Shown one piece after another: positions 16,216 to 24,110 of a stretch of DNA of 64,000 nt. Numbering within the stretch: position 1 is the first letter of the stretch; every line of letters starts with the position of its first letter. The position numbers and the translations under genes were made by a program. Below the pieces are notes generated by a model, which was not told the origin of the DNA, searched no databases, and saw only the letters and a list, made by a program, of their open reading frames with translations. Source of the stretch: Algoriphagus alkaliphilus (GTDB lineage Bacteria; Bacteroidota; Bacteroidia; Cytophagales; Cyclobacteriaceae); assembly GCF_900103735.1 (NCBI RefSeq), contig NZ_FMXE01000011.1, positions 1-64,000 of the forward strand, given 5' to 3'.

Positions 16216-17358
16216 TTATTTTAAAATCTCCCTCGAAATTACCAATTTCTGGATTTCCGAAGTTCCCTCTCCGATGGTGCAAAGCTTGGAGTCACGGTAG
16301 AATTTTTCCACCGGGTAATCTTTGGTAAAGCCATAGCCACCAAAAATCTGTACCGCCTCATTGGAAATCGAAACGCAGACTTCCGAAGCGTACAATTTAG
16401 CCTGAGCACCGGCAAGGGTTACCTTTTCTCCTCTGTTTTTCAAATCAGCAGCCTTAAAAGTCAACAGTTTTGCCGCTTCCAATTGAGTAGCCATGTCGGC
16501 TAGTTTGAAAGAAATGCCCTGAAAACTTGAAATAGGCTTGTTGAACTGATGACGTTCTTTGGAGTATTGGATGGATGCTTCGAGGGCTCCTTCGGCAATC
16601 CCCAAAGAAAGCGCCGCAATAGAGATTCTGCCTCCGTCCAAGATCTTCATGGACTGGATAAATCCATCCCCGACTTTGCCCAAAACCTGACTTTCATGGA
16701 CTTTGCAGTCCTCAAAGATCATTTCAGCGGTCTCGGAAGCACGCATTCCAAGTTTATCCTCTTTTCTGCCACCCTTGAATCCTGGAGTTCCTCTTTCGAT
16801 GATGAATGCAGTCATGCCGTGACTGTCGCCAACTTCACCGGTTCGGGCGATCACTACTGCCACATCTCCGGATATTCCGTGAGTGATGAAGTTTTTTGCT
16901 CCATTCAAAATGTAATATTCACCTTCTTTTACAGCAACTGTGCGCATATTTCCGGCATCGGAACCAGTATTGGGTTCTGTCAGGCCCCAAGCGCCAAGCC
17001 ATTCGCAGGAAGCAAGTTTTGGAAGGTATTTGCGCTTTTGATCCTCAGTACCAAACATCATGATGTGCCCGGTACAAAGTGAATTGTGTGCTGCCATGGA
17101 AAGACCGATCGAAGGATCCATTTTGGTCAATTCCAAAATCGCAGTCACATATTCATTGTATCCAAAACCGGATCCGCCGTATTCAGTAGGCACCAAGACG
17201 CCCATCAGGCCAAGCTCACCCAGTTTTTTAAAGACTTCGATTGGGAAATGTGAATTGTCATCCCATTCCTTGCGGAAAGGTGTAATCTCTTTGGCACCGA
17301 AATTACGGACCATTTCAGCAATTAGTTGCTGATTTTCATTCAGGTTAAAATCAAACAT
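16216..17358 (-). CDS. Acyl-CoA dehydrogenase
   Basis: This 380-residue flavoenzyme has the expected length and motifs: [15 protein letters not shown] (about 120-134), the FAD-contacting KNFITHG, the R-x-F-x-K region [13 protein letters not shown], and [19 protein letters not shown] near the end. GEGTSEIQ (about 367-374) carries the catalytic Glu. It takes part in fatty acid or branched-chain amino acid degradation with electron transfer to ETF. The chain-length class is not resolved by eye. It is transcribed alone. Confidence 0.93.
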   Translation of the reverse strand: MFDFNLNENQQLIAEMVRNFGAKEITPFRKEWDDNSHFPIEVFKKLGELGLMGVLVPTEYGGSGFGYNEYVTAILELTKMDPSIGLSMAAHNSLCTGHIMMFGTEDQKRKYLPKLASCEWLGAWGLTEPNTGSDAGNMRTVAVKEGEYYILNGAKNFITHGISGDVAVVIARTGEVGDSHGMTAFIIERGTPGFKGGRKEDKLGMRASETAEMIFEDCKVHESQVLGKVGDGFIQSMKILDGGRISIAALSLGIAEGALEASIQYSKERHQFNKPISSFQGISFKLADMATQLEAAKLLTFKAADLKNRGEKVTLAGAQAKLYASEVCVSISNEAVQIFGGYGFTKDYPVEKFYRDSKLCTIGEGTSEIQKLVISREILK

Positions 17359-17596
17359 AGGGTATTCTTGGGTTTATATTCACTATTAATACTCTAAGGT
17401 TTATAATAAGTTTTACTTCTCCAAATCGGCCAAAACGATCTTTTATTTTGAATTTTGAGTAAATTGTGAGGTGAAGTTTTGAGTTTCTAAAAAGACTTTC
17501 CCAAGTCAAGCCTATAAAGCCAAATTTCCGATAATTCCTAATTTTAATGCCAATAGACTGATTTTTAACTTATTTCCCCAGAATGATTACCAGCTC

Positions 17597-19537
17597 ATGA
17601 AAACCCGTCTTTTTCCGATTTTAATCGTATTCCTTTTTTTCGCATTTACCAATACTTTTGCACAAAGTCCCCGCTTTATTATAGACAGCCTGAAACTTCG
17701 CGTTCAGGAGTCACTTCCATCAGACCAACTTGCAAATATGTACGGGGAATTGAGTTGGCAATTCGCCGCGATCAGTATTGATTCGGCGATTTACTATGGA
17801 CAAATAGCGGTAAAAAAAGCTGAAGAGGCCTCAGATCCTAAGATTTTGGCTCAAGCCTATTCTGATTTAGGCAGTGGGATTTTGCAAAAAGGCGACTTGA
17901 ATGAATCTAAAATATTGTATCAAAAATCCCTTGAGATTCGCCGGGAAATCGGTGATTCTCTTGGGATGGCTAAGTCCTACAATGCTTTGGGGTTTATTTA
18001 TCAGCGGAAATATGAGACCGACACTGCCTTGGATTATTTCTTAAAGGCGCTTCCGATTTTTCAAAAATTCGATGCTCAGCTCAATGCCCCAGCAGTGCTG
18101 AATAATCTTGGAGTGATCTACCAAAACCTGCCTGATTACGAAAAAGCAGAAAAAGCCTACAAAGAAGCTATTGCTATTCGGGAACAGCTTGGGGATTTTC
18201 GATCAGCAATTGGGTCTTACAATAATTTAGGGACTATATATAAGTATCTGGGTGATTTCGATAAAGCAGAACCTTATTTTAAGAAGGCTATTTCTAAATC
18301 TTTAGAACTCGATGACCCGATGAATCAGGCGATTTCCTACCGAATTTATTCTATGTTTCTCATGGAAAAAGGCGAAATGGAGCAATTGGAAGATGTGGCT
18401 AGAAAGGGTTTGGAGGTGGCAAATCGGGTGAACACGCAATATGAAATAGCTTCGTTAGAAACAGCATTGGGGACTTCTCTTAACGCTCAAGGGAAGTTCC
18501 GGCAGGCAAAGCCTTATCTTCTCTCAGCTGCAAAAAACTTTCAAAGTCAAGGTTCTGAGGAGGATGTTTTATTCCCCTATTTTGAATTGATTTCGGTATA
18601 TGCTGCTATTGGAATGGGGGACAGCTCCCGCTTTTATTCCAATCTCTATCAACAAACCCTCCGAAACAAAGTAGAAAAAGAGTCCAAGGAAATAGTAGCC
18701 GAACTGGAGACCAAATACCAAACTGAATTGAAAGACCTCCAGATCGCTGAGCAACAACTCGCCATACGAAGCAAAAACATCTTGCTTTTTGGCTCCTTAG
18801 TGATTGCTCTTTCCTTGGGAATTGTAGGGTATTTGCTCTACAATCAGCAAAAACTGAAAAATCGCCAACTCCAGCAAGAAGGTGAATTGAAGTCGGCTTT
18901 GGCGCAAATCGAAACTCAAAACAAACTTCAGGAGCAACGCCTGCTGATATCGAGAGACCTTCACGACAATATCGGTGCGCAATTGACTTTCATTATTTCC
19001 GCCATCGAAAATCTGAAATATTTTGAGCCCATCAAGGATCAACTCACACAGCGCTACGATACCATTGCAAATTTTACCAGGCAGACGATCACTGAATTGC
19101 GGGATACGATTTGGGCGATGAATCGAGGTTCAGTCACTTGGGAAGAGCTTTCAATCCGAATTAAGGAATATGTGCAAAAAGCAGGACAATCGGCTTCTAC
19201 TATCACTTTTGATTATGAAATCCATGATCGTATAAATCCTGAAACTACGATGACTTCGGCCGAAAGCATCCAGATTCTCAGAATCGTCCAGGAAGCCATC
19301 CAAAATGCCATCAAATATTCGGAAGCCGATCGGGTAGAGATCAAAATTGACTCCACCGGAAAGGAGCTTTTGGTGAATATTCATGACAACGGAAAGGGAT
19401 TTGTCGAATCTGAGATCAAGCCCGGTAATGGGCTTTACAACATGCGAAAGCGTGCGGAAGAACTCGGAGGAAACCTTGAGATTCACTCCGATCCGGGATC
19501 AGGAACTTCCATTTTACTGATTTGGCCAGCAGGTTAG
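17597..19537 (+). CDS. TPR-containing sensor histidine kinase (HisKA_3 type)
   Basis: This 646-residue protein consists of a signal peptide (SP..FLFFAFTNTFAQS), about six tetratricopeptide repeats (residues 60-330, repeating A-x-x-Y-x-x-L-x-x), a coiled coil, one membrane helix (ILLFGSLVIALSLGIVGYLL, about 394-413), a second coiled coil, the HisKA_3 box SRDLHDNIGAQL with the phospho-acceptor His near 455, and an HATPase domain with NAIKYS, DNGKGF and GLYNMRKRAEELGG. The TPR part is periplasmic. No response regulator gene is adjacent, so the partner is encoded elsewhere. Confidence 0.93.
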   Translation: MKTRLFPILIVFLFFAFTNTFAQSPRFIIDSLKLRVQESLPSDQLANMYGELSWQFAAISIDSAIYYGQIAVKKAEEASDPKILAQAYSDLGSGILQKGDLNESKILYQKSLEIRREIGDSLGMAKSYNALGFIYQRKYETDTALDYFLKALPIFQKFDAQLNAPAVLNNLGVIYQNLPDYEKAEKAYKEAIAIREQLGDFRSAIGSYNNLGTIYKYLGDFDKAEPYFKKAISKSLELDDPMNQAISYRIYSMFLMEKGEMEQLEDVARKGLEVANRVNTQYEIASLETALGTSLNAQGKFRQAKPYLLSAAKNFQSQGSEEDVLFPYFELISVYAAIGMGDSSRFYSNLYQQTLRNKVEKESKEIVAELETKYQTELKDLQIAEQQLAIRSKNILLFGSLVIALSLGIVGYLLYNQQKLKNRQLQQEGELKSALAQIETQNKLQEQRLLISRDLHDNIGAQLTFIISAIENLKYFEPIKDQLTQRYDTIANFTRQTITELRDTIWAMNRGSVTWEELSIRIKEYVQKAGQSASTITFDYEIHDRINPETTMTSAESIQILRIVQEAIQNAIKYSEADRVEIKIDSTGKELLVNIHDNGKGFVESEIKPGNGLYNMRKRAEELGGNLEIHSDPGSGTSILLIWPAG

Positions 19538-19760
19538 AATCAAGAACTTTCAATAAAGATACTTTTTGGCTGAAGCACAATCTCTGAGAAAATTGGTGAG
19601 TAAAATCGCTCCTATGAATAGGAATGTGGCTTTAGCCCATTCCATCGAGAATAGAAATGTTAATCAGGCTTTAGCCAAAGTGTCTCTAAAAATGTAGGCC
19701 GTTTGTCGTATTTTCTTTGAAGTATCTCAGCGGTAGTTTTGATCTAATTAGGGACATACT

Positions 19761-20072
19761 ATGCTGGGATTACTTGTGGAAAATGGTTTTTTGGGATTAC
19801 TCGCCATTTTGGTATTGGGAAGCCTGATTTTGCTCCATTATTTACTTTTCAAAGAATATGCCCGACAGGAAAAAATCCAGATCCAACGACTCAAAGACTT
19901 TGAAAAACTGGTGAATCTGGAGATCAACCGATCTCAATCGCTTTCAAACTCAGTGCACAAACTGCAGGAGATGAAAGAAAAAACCGATGAAAAGCTGGAG
20001 GTACTTAAGCTTCAGGTGGAGGGGATACGGTTACTTGATAGAGACATTGAAAAAAAAGTAAAATTGAGTTGA
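19761..20072 (+). CDS. Small single-pass membrane protein with coiled coil
   Basis: This 103-residue protein has one N-terminal membrane helix (NGFLGLLAILVLGSLILLHY) followed by a charged heptad-type coiled coil (KLVNLEINRSQSLSNSVHKL, then QEMKEKTDEKLEVLKLQ). It resembles small membrane-anchored scaffold proteins, but I recognise no family. It stands alone between the histidine kinase and the CoiA-like gene. Confidence 0.5.
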   Translation: MLGLLVENGFLGLLAILVLGSLILLHYLLFKEYARQEKIQIQRLKDFEKLVNLEINRSQSLSNSVHKLQEMKEKTDEKLEVLKLQVEGIRLLDRDIEKKVKLS

Positions 20073-20112
20073 TTTTTATTTTGTCGACCTGATTTTTAAT
20101 AAATTGACCATT

Positions 20113-20781
20113 ATGGAGATTAAACTTCCATATGGATTAAAGGATGGCGAGATTGTAACAATAAACGATGTAGCCAGCGGGTTAGCCTGTGGGTGCGTTT
20201 GCCCTGCCTGCAAAAAAGCATTGGTGGCCAGAAAAGGTAAAATCAAAGTACATCATTTTGCCCATTATCAAGCAGACGATTGTGGAGGAGGTCTTGAGAC
20301 AGCACTTCATTTGATGGCTAAGGAGGTAATTGCTCAAAGTGAAACTTTCACTACTCCAGAAGTTTACATTCTTAAAAACAGGTATAGGATTAAGGACGCG
20401 ACCGAAATTCAGATCGAAAGGGTTACTCTAGAAAGCCGTATGGGAGAACTCATACCAGATATTGTTATTGAAACAAATGGGAAAAAGCTTCTAATTGAAA
20501 TCGTGGTCACCAATCGAGTATCTAATTCAAAGTGGCAAAGAATCCAATCGGAAAATCTTCCTACCCTCGTTTTTTATGTGAAGAAGCTTTTTCTAGATGT
20601 CGAAGACTGCCCTTTGGAAAAGCAGTTCTGGAAAGCGGGAAGAAATCAAGGAAGGCCTCATGCGAAAATTAAAGAGGACTGTAGAAAATGTCCTTATTGT
20701 ATCGAGGAAAATTTATCGAAGGTATTTTGCGTAGCTTATTTAAAAAATGATTTGAGAAAGCTTATCCCAAAGTTGGTTTGA
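20113..20781 (+). CDS. CoiA-like nuclease with zinc-finger ends
   Basis: This 222-residue protein has the N-terminal CoiA-type half CPACKKALVARKGKIKVHHF, AHY and a following Cys, then ETALHLMAKEVI. The middle RMGELIPDIVIETNGKKLLI-E-IVVTN is a PD-(D/E)XK-like nuclease core (Asp in PDIVI, Glu in IEIV). A second Cys cluster, DCRKCPYC...FC, closes the protein. A longer frame starts with TTG at 20104; the ATG at 20113 is preferred. CoiA helps natural transformation in Firmicutes, but in Bacteroidota such proteins also appear as free-standing nucleases. Its position 75 bp before a type I restriction operon suggests a defence role. Confidence 0.65.
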   Translation: MEIKLPYGLKDGEIVTINDVASGLACGCVCPACKKALVARKGKIKVHHFAHYQADDCGGGLETALHLMAKEVIAQSETFTTPEVYILKNRYRIKDATEIQIERVTLESRMGELIPDIVIETNGKKLLIEIVVTNRVSNSKWQRIQSENLPTLVFYVKKLFLDVEDCPLEKQFWKAGRNQGRPHAKIKEDCRKCPYCIEENLSKVFCVAYLKNDLRKLIPKLV

Positions 20782-20856
20782 TTTGGGTAAAGTAATTTTA
20801 AAATCAAAAAAGGAAGATTTTAACTATCTTCAATTTTTTAACATTTATCCTGACCA

Positions 20857-22491
20857 ATGGCAAAAGCCGATATCGACTTTGAAAAAGAACTCTGGGATGC
20901 TGCCAACGAACTCCGTGGTGCAGTATCTGAGAACAACTATAAAAACTACATCCTCCCCCTCGTATTTGTCAAGCATCTGAGTGAGCGCTATGAGCAAGTC
21001 CATTCTGAACTGGAGCAGCTGGTACACGATCCCAGCTCGGACTACTTCACCGCCGACCCTGACGAAATCGACTACGTCCTCGAAGACCGGGACGAATACC
21101 GCTCACGAAATACCTTCGTCATTCCCCATGCCGCTTCCTGGCAATATCTCAAAGACAACGCTGAGCAGGACGACATCAAAGTCAAAGTGGATGATGCCTT
21201 TGATGTTATTCAGGACTTGCTCACCACATACAATCCTCAGCTCGTAAATCTGCTTCCGCGGATTTTTGTGAAAAGCGAACTTTCCGCCAAGCAAACTGGA
21301 GGGATCATCAACCTGCTTTCCCATCCCAAGTTTTCTGAAAAGGAAAATCCCGAAAGTGATATTCTGGGCCGGATTTACGAATACTACATCGGCCGATTTG
21401 CCATGGCGGAAGGCTCCGGAGCGGGGCAGTTTTTCACGCCGGGAAGTATCGTAAGATTGCTCGTGGAGCTACTCGAACCCTACAAAGGACGGATCTTTGA
21501 TCCCGCCTGTGGCAGTGGGGGTATGTTTGTCCAAAGTCTCAAATTCATCAAGGAGCATGGGGGCAATAAAAGCGACATATCGGTCTATGGACAGGAGATG
21601 ACTGCTCAGACCCTGCGTCTCTGCCTGATGAATCTGATGCTGCGCAACCTCAGCTTCGATATCAAGCTGGGTAATTCCCTGCTCGATGATAAATTCCCAA
21701 ATCTCAAGGCGGACTTTGTGATTGCCAATCCGCCCTTCAATGTGAGTAACTGGCACCCGGAAGACCTGCCCGAGGGCGACCCGCGACTCTTTGGTCCTCG
21801 GGAGGAATTCACCACCGACGGCAGTGCCAACTACATGTGGATGCAGACCTTCTGGCATCACCTAAGCGATACGGGCACAGCCGGGATCGTGATGGCAAAC
21901 GGTGCCATGACCTCCAATACCAAAGGTGAGCGCAATGTCCGTCAGTACATGGTGGATCAGGGAATGGTCGATGCCATCGTCCGCTTGCCCGACAAGCTTT
22001 TCCTGACCACAGGGATTCCCGCCTGCCTCTTTATCCTGAGCAAAAACCGGGACGGCAAGGACGGAACCCACCGGGAGCGAAGAAACGAAATCCTCTTTAT
22101 CGACGCTTCCAAACTCGGCACCATGGTCAGCCGCAAGCTTCGGGTGTTTTCGGACGAAGATATCCGCCGTATTGCCGACACTTACCATACCTGGCGCACC
22201 GTCCCAGCGGGAGATCCCGTCATTGCGAGCGACGCAGGAGCGAAGCAATCTCAACAAAAGCAATCCCCCTACCAGGACATCGACGGCTTCTGCAAGTCCG
22301 CCACGCGGACCGAAGTCCAAAAGCAGGACTACAAACTCACCCCCGGCATCTATGTCGGTACGGAAGCCGAAGAAGCAGACGGGATTCCTTTCGAAGAAAA
22401 AGTGGAAGGTCTCAAATCCACCTTGCTGGCCCAGTTTGAGAAAGCAGAGGAACTGAAAAAACGAATACTTGAAAATTTTGATAAAATCTAG
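20857..22491 (+). CDS. hsdM: Type I restriction-modification DNA methyltransferase subunit
   Basis: This 544-residue N6-adenine methyltransferase has an N-terminal HsdM helical domain (DFEKELWDAANELRGAVSEN), the SAM motif FDPACGSGGMFVQSLKFI near residue 210, and the catalytic NPPF in VIANPPFNVSNW near 292. The C-terminal helices bind HsdS. HsdM2-HsdS methylates the recognition site, and with HsdR the complex cuts unmodified DNA. Its base composition is visibly more GC-rich than that of the genes on either side. Confidence 0.95.
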   Translation: MAKADIDFEKELWDAANELRGAVSENNYKNYILPLVFVKHLSERYEQVHSELEQLVHDPSSDYFTADPDEIDYVLEDRDEYRSRNTFVIPHAASWQYLKDNAEQDDIKVKVDDAFDVIQDLLTTYNPQLVNLLPRIFVKSELSAKQTGGIINLLSHPKFSEKENPESDILGRIYEYYIGRFAMAEGSGAGQFFTPGSIVRLLVELLEPYKGRIFDPACGSGGMFVQSLKFIKEHGGNKSDISVYGQEMTAQTLRLCLMNLMLRNLSFDIKLGNSLLDDKFPNLKADFVIANPPFNVSNWHPEDLPEGDPRLFGPREEFTTDGSANYMWMQTFWHHLSDTGTAGIVMANGAMTSNTKGERNVRQYMVDQGMVDAIVRLPDKLFLTTGIPACLFILSKNRDGKDGTHRERRNEILFIDASKLGTMVSRKLRVFSDEDIRRIADTYHTWRTVPAGDPVIASDAGAKQSQQKQSPYQDIDGFCKSATRTEVQKQDYKLTPGIYVGTEAEEADGIPFEEKVEGLKSTLLAQFEKAEELKKRILENFDKI

Positions 22492-22494
22492 AAT

Positions 22495-22839
22495 GTGAAA
22501 ACAATTGCTAAAATCCAGTTTTTGAGAACTGATATCTTCGATCAATTCTTTAACGGTGACCATTATTTTCTTAATAACTTAAATTTAGTCCACTCCATTG
22601 GGGATAACTGGCTGGCCTTGAAAGATCATGTTATAAATAATGATGAATCAACCGCAAGGCTAAACATTTTAAATCATGTAAAGGATAATATAGGAACATC
22701 TGATCTAATTGAAGGAAAAGAACCTCAAATAAAGTATGATATAGATTTTCAGCCAGTTAGTCTCAATGTAGATTTAGAAAACTCAGATGATATTATCATT
22801 TGTAGAATAATCGAAATATCCCAAACCGAAGAGGAGTAG
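22495..22839 (+). CDS. Small unknown protein inside the type I RM operon
   Basis: This 114-residue protein starts at a GTG, 3 bp after hsdM, and ends on the bases that start hsdS (TAGTG overlap), so it is translationally coupled. It has no signal peptide, no membrane helix and no motif I can place. It is acidic, with an alpha-beta pattern (AKIQFLRTDIFDQFFNGDHY; DDIIICRIIEISQTEEE). Its DNA is AT-rich, unlike hsdM before it. It may be an accessory or regulatory factor of the RM system, or a passenger brought in with hsdS. No function is proposed. Confidence 0.6.
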   Translation: MKTIAKIQFLRTDIFDQFFNGDHYFLNNLNLVHSIGDNWLALKDHVINNDESTARLNILNHVKDNIGTSDLIEGKEPQIKYDIDFQPVSLNVDLENSDDIIICRIIEISQTEEE

Positions 22840-24110
22840 TGCAAGAAAATTGGATAACATATAACTTTTCGGAGCTTTTTGACATTTCATCAGGGCTTTC
22901 AAAATCTCGTGACCAATTCGGGTTTGGACACCCTTTTGTCACATTTAAGAATGTTTTTTACAACTTTTTTCTACCTAATCAACTTGGAGAATTAGCAAAC
23001 ACTAATGAAAAGGAACGGATTTCCGGATCAGTTTTAAAAGGGGATATTTTTCTTACCAGGACAAGTGAAACACTTCATGAGCTTGGTATGAGTTCGGTTG
23101 CTTTAAAGGATTATCCCAATGCAACTTTTAATGGCTTCTGTAAAAGACTGAGACTAAAAAAAGATGCTCCGATCCAAGTTGATCCTGTATTTATCGGGTA
23201 TTTTTTAAGAAGTCATTTCTTTAGAAATGAAGTTACCAAGCACGCAACTATGACCACACGTGCAAGCTTAAATAGTACAGCGATAAAAACCCTTCAAGTC
23301 ACTTTACCTCCATATGAAGAGCAATGCGCGATTGGCCAAGTTCTAAAACCCCTAGACGACAAAATCGAACTCAATCTCCAGATGAATAAAACCCTGGAGG
23401 AAATGGCGATGACACTCTACAAGCATTGGTTTGTGGACTTTGGGCCTTTCCAAGACGGGAACTTTGTCGAATCGGAATTGGGACTGATCCCGGAAGGGTG
23501 GGAGGTGAAGAGGTTGGATGAGTTTTATAAAAATTCTCAGTATGGCTATACTCAGAGTTCTTCTTTAGAAAAAATTGGGCCAAAATTTTTGAGGATAACT
23601 GATATTCAAGGTGGGAATGTCCAGTGGGAAAATGTTCCATATTGTATATCCAGCGACAAGGATTTTGAAAAATATAGAATTGTCAAAGGGGATTTGTTCG
23701 TTGCTCGAACAGGAAATAGCACAGGAGAAAATGTTTACATCCTTAACGCTCCGGAAGCAGTATTTGCAAGCTATTTAATAAGGTTTCAGTTTGATGAACT
23801 CTTCAAATCTTTTTACGTGGCAAAAAATTTTAGAAGTAAAAGGTTTTTCGATTATGTAGAAGGAGCCAAAGTAGGATCAGCTCAGCCTGGAATAAGTGCC
23901 AGTACCTTAGGAGAGTTTCTACTCGTAATTCCTCCAGCAAAATTTCTTGTGGACTACTTTGAAAAAGCTTTCTCGTTTGAGGAGAGAAAAGAAGAAAATC
24001 TAATCGAAAACCAAACCCTTACCACCCTCCGTGACACCCTTTTGCCCAAGCTGATCAGCGGAGAAGTGCGGGTCAGAGATGTGGAAAAACAGCTAAGCGA
24101 GGTGCTATGA
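22839..24110 (+). CDS. hsdS: Type I restriction-modification specificity subunit
   Basis: This 423-residue protein has two target recognition domains separated by conserved helical spacers. TRD1 covers about residues 5-160, the central spacer AIGQVLKPLDDKIELNLQMN, then KTLEEMAMTLYKHWFVDFGP, covers about 167-206, and TRD2 about 215-385. The C-terminal repeat is NQTLTTLRDTLLPKLISGEV. The start is a GTG overlapping the previous stop codon. The TRD-coding DNA is AT-rich while both spacers are GC-rich like hsdM and hsdR, the usual sign of domain exchange. The recognised DNA sequence cannot be predicted. Confidence 0.95.
   Translation: MQENWITYNFSELFDISSGLSKSRDQFGFGHPFVTFKNVFYNFFLPNQLGELANTNEKERISGSVLKGDIFLTRTSETLHELGMSSVALKDYPNATFNGFCKRLRLKKDAPIQVDPVFIGYFLRSHFFRNEVTKHATMTTRASLNSTAIKTLQVTLPPYEEQCAIGQVLKPLDDKIELNLQMNKTLEEMAMTLYKHWFVDFGPFQDGNFVESELGLIPEGWEVKRLDEFYKNSQYGYTQSSSLEKIGPKFLRITDIQGGNVQWENVPYCISSDKDFEKYRIVKGDLFVARTGNSTGENVYILNAPEAVFASYLIRFQFDELFKSFYVAKNFRSKRFFDYVEGAKVGSAQPGISASTLGEFLLVIPPAKFLVDYFEKAFSFEERKEENLIENQTLTTLRDTLLPKLISGEVRVRDVEKQLSEVL

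Noticed and set aside
16892-17082. Open frames opposite the acyl-CoA dehydrogenase
   Set aside because: They are antisense shadows without start signals or motifs.
20113-20781. Fourth subunit of the type I RM system
   Set aside because: The CoiA-type zinc cluster and the PD-(D/E)XK core are unlike HsdM, HsdS or HsdR, and the gene is separated by a 75-bp gap; it is kept as a separate nuclease.
21469-22563. Two long minus-strand frames opposite hsdM
   Set aside because: They are shadows of a GC-rich gene with a complete methyltransferase motif set.
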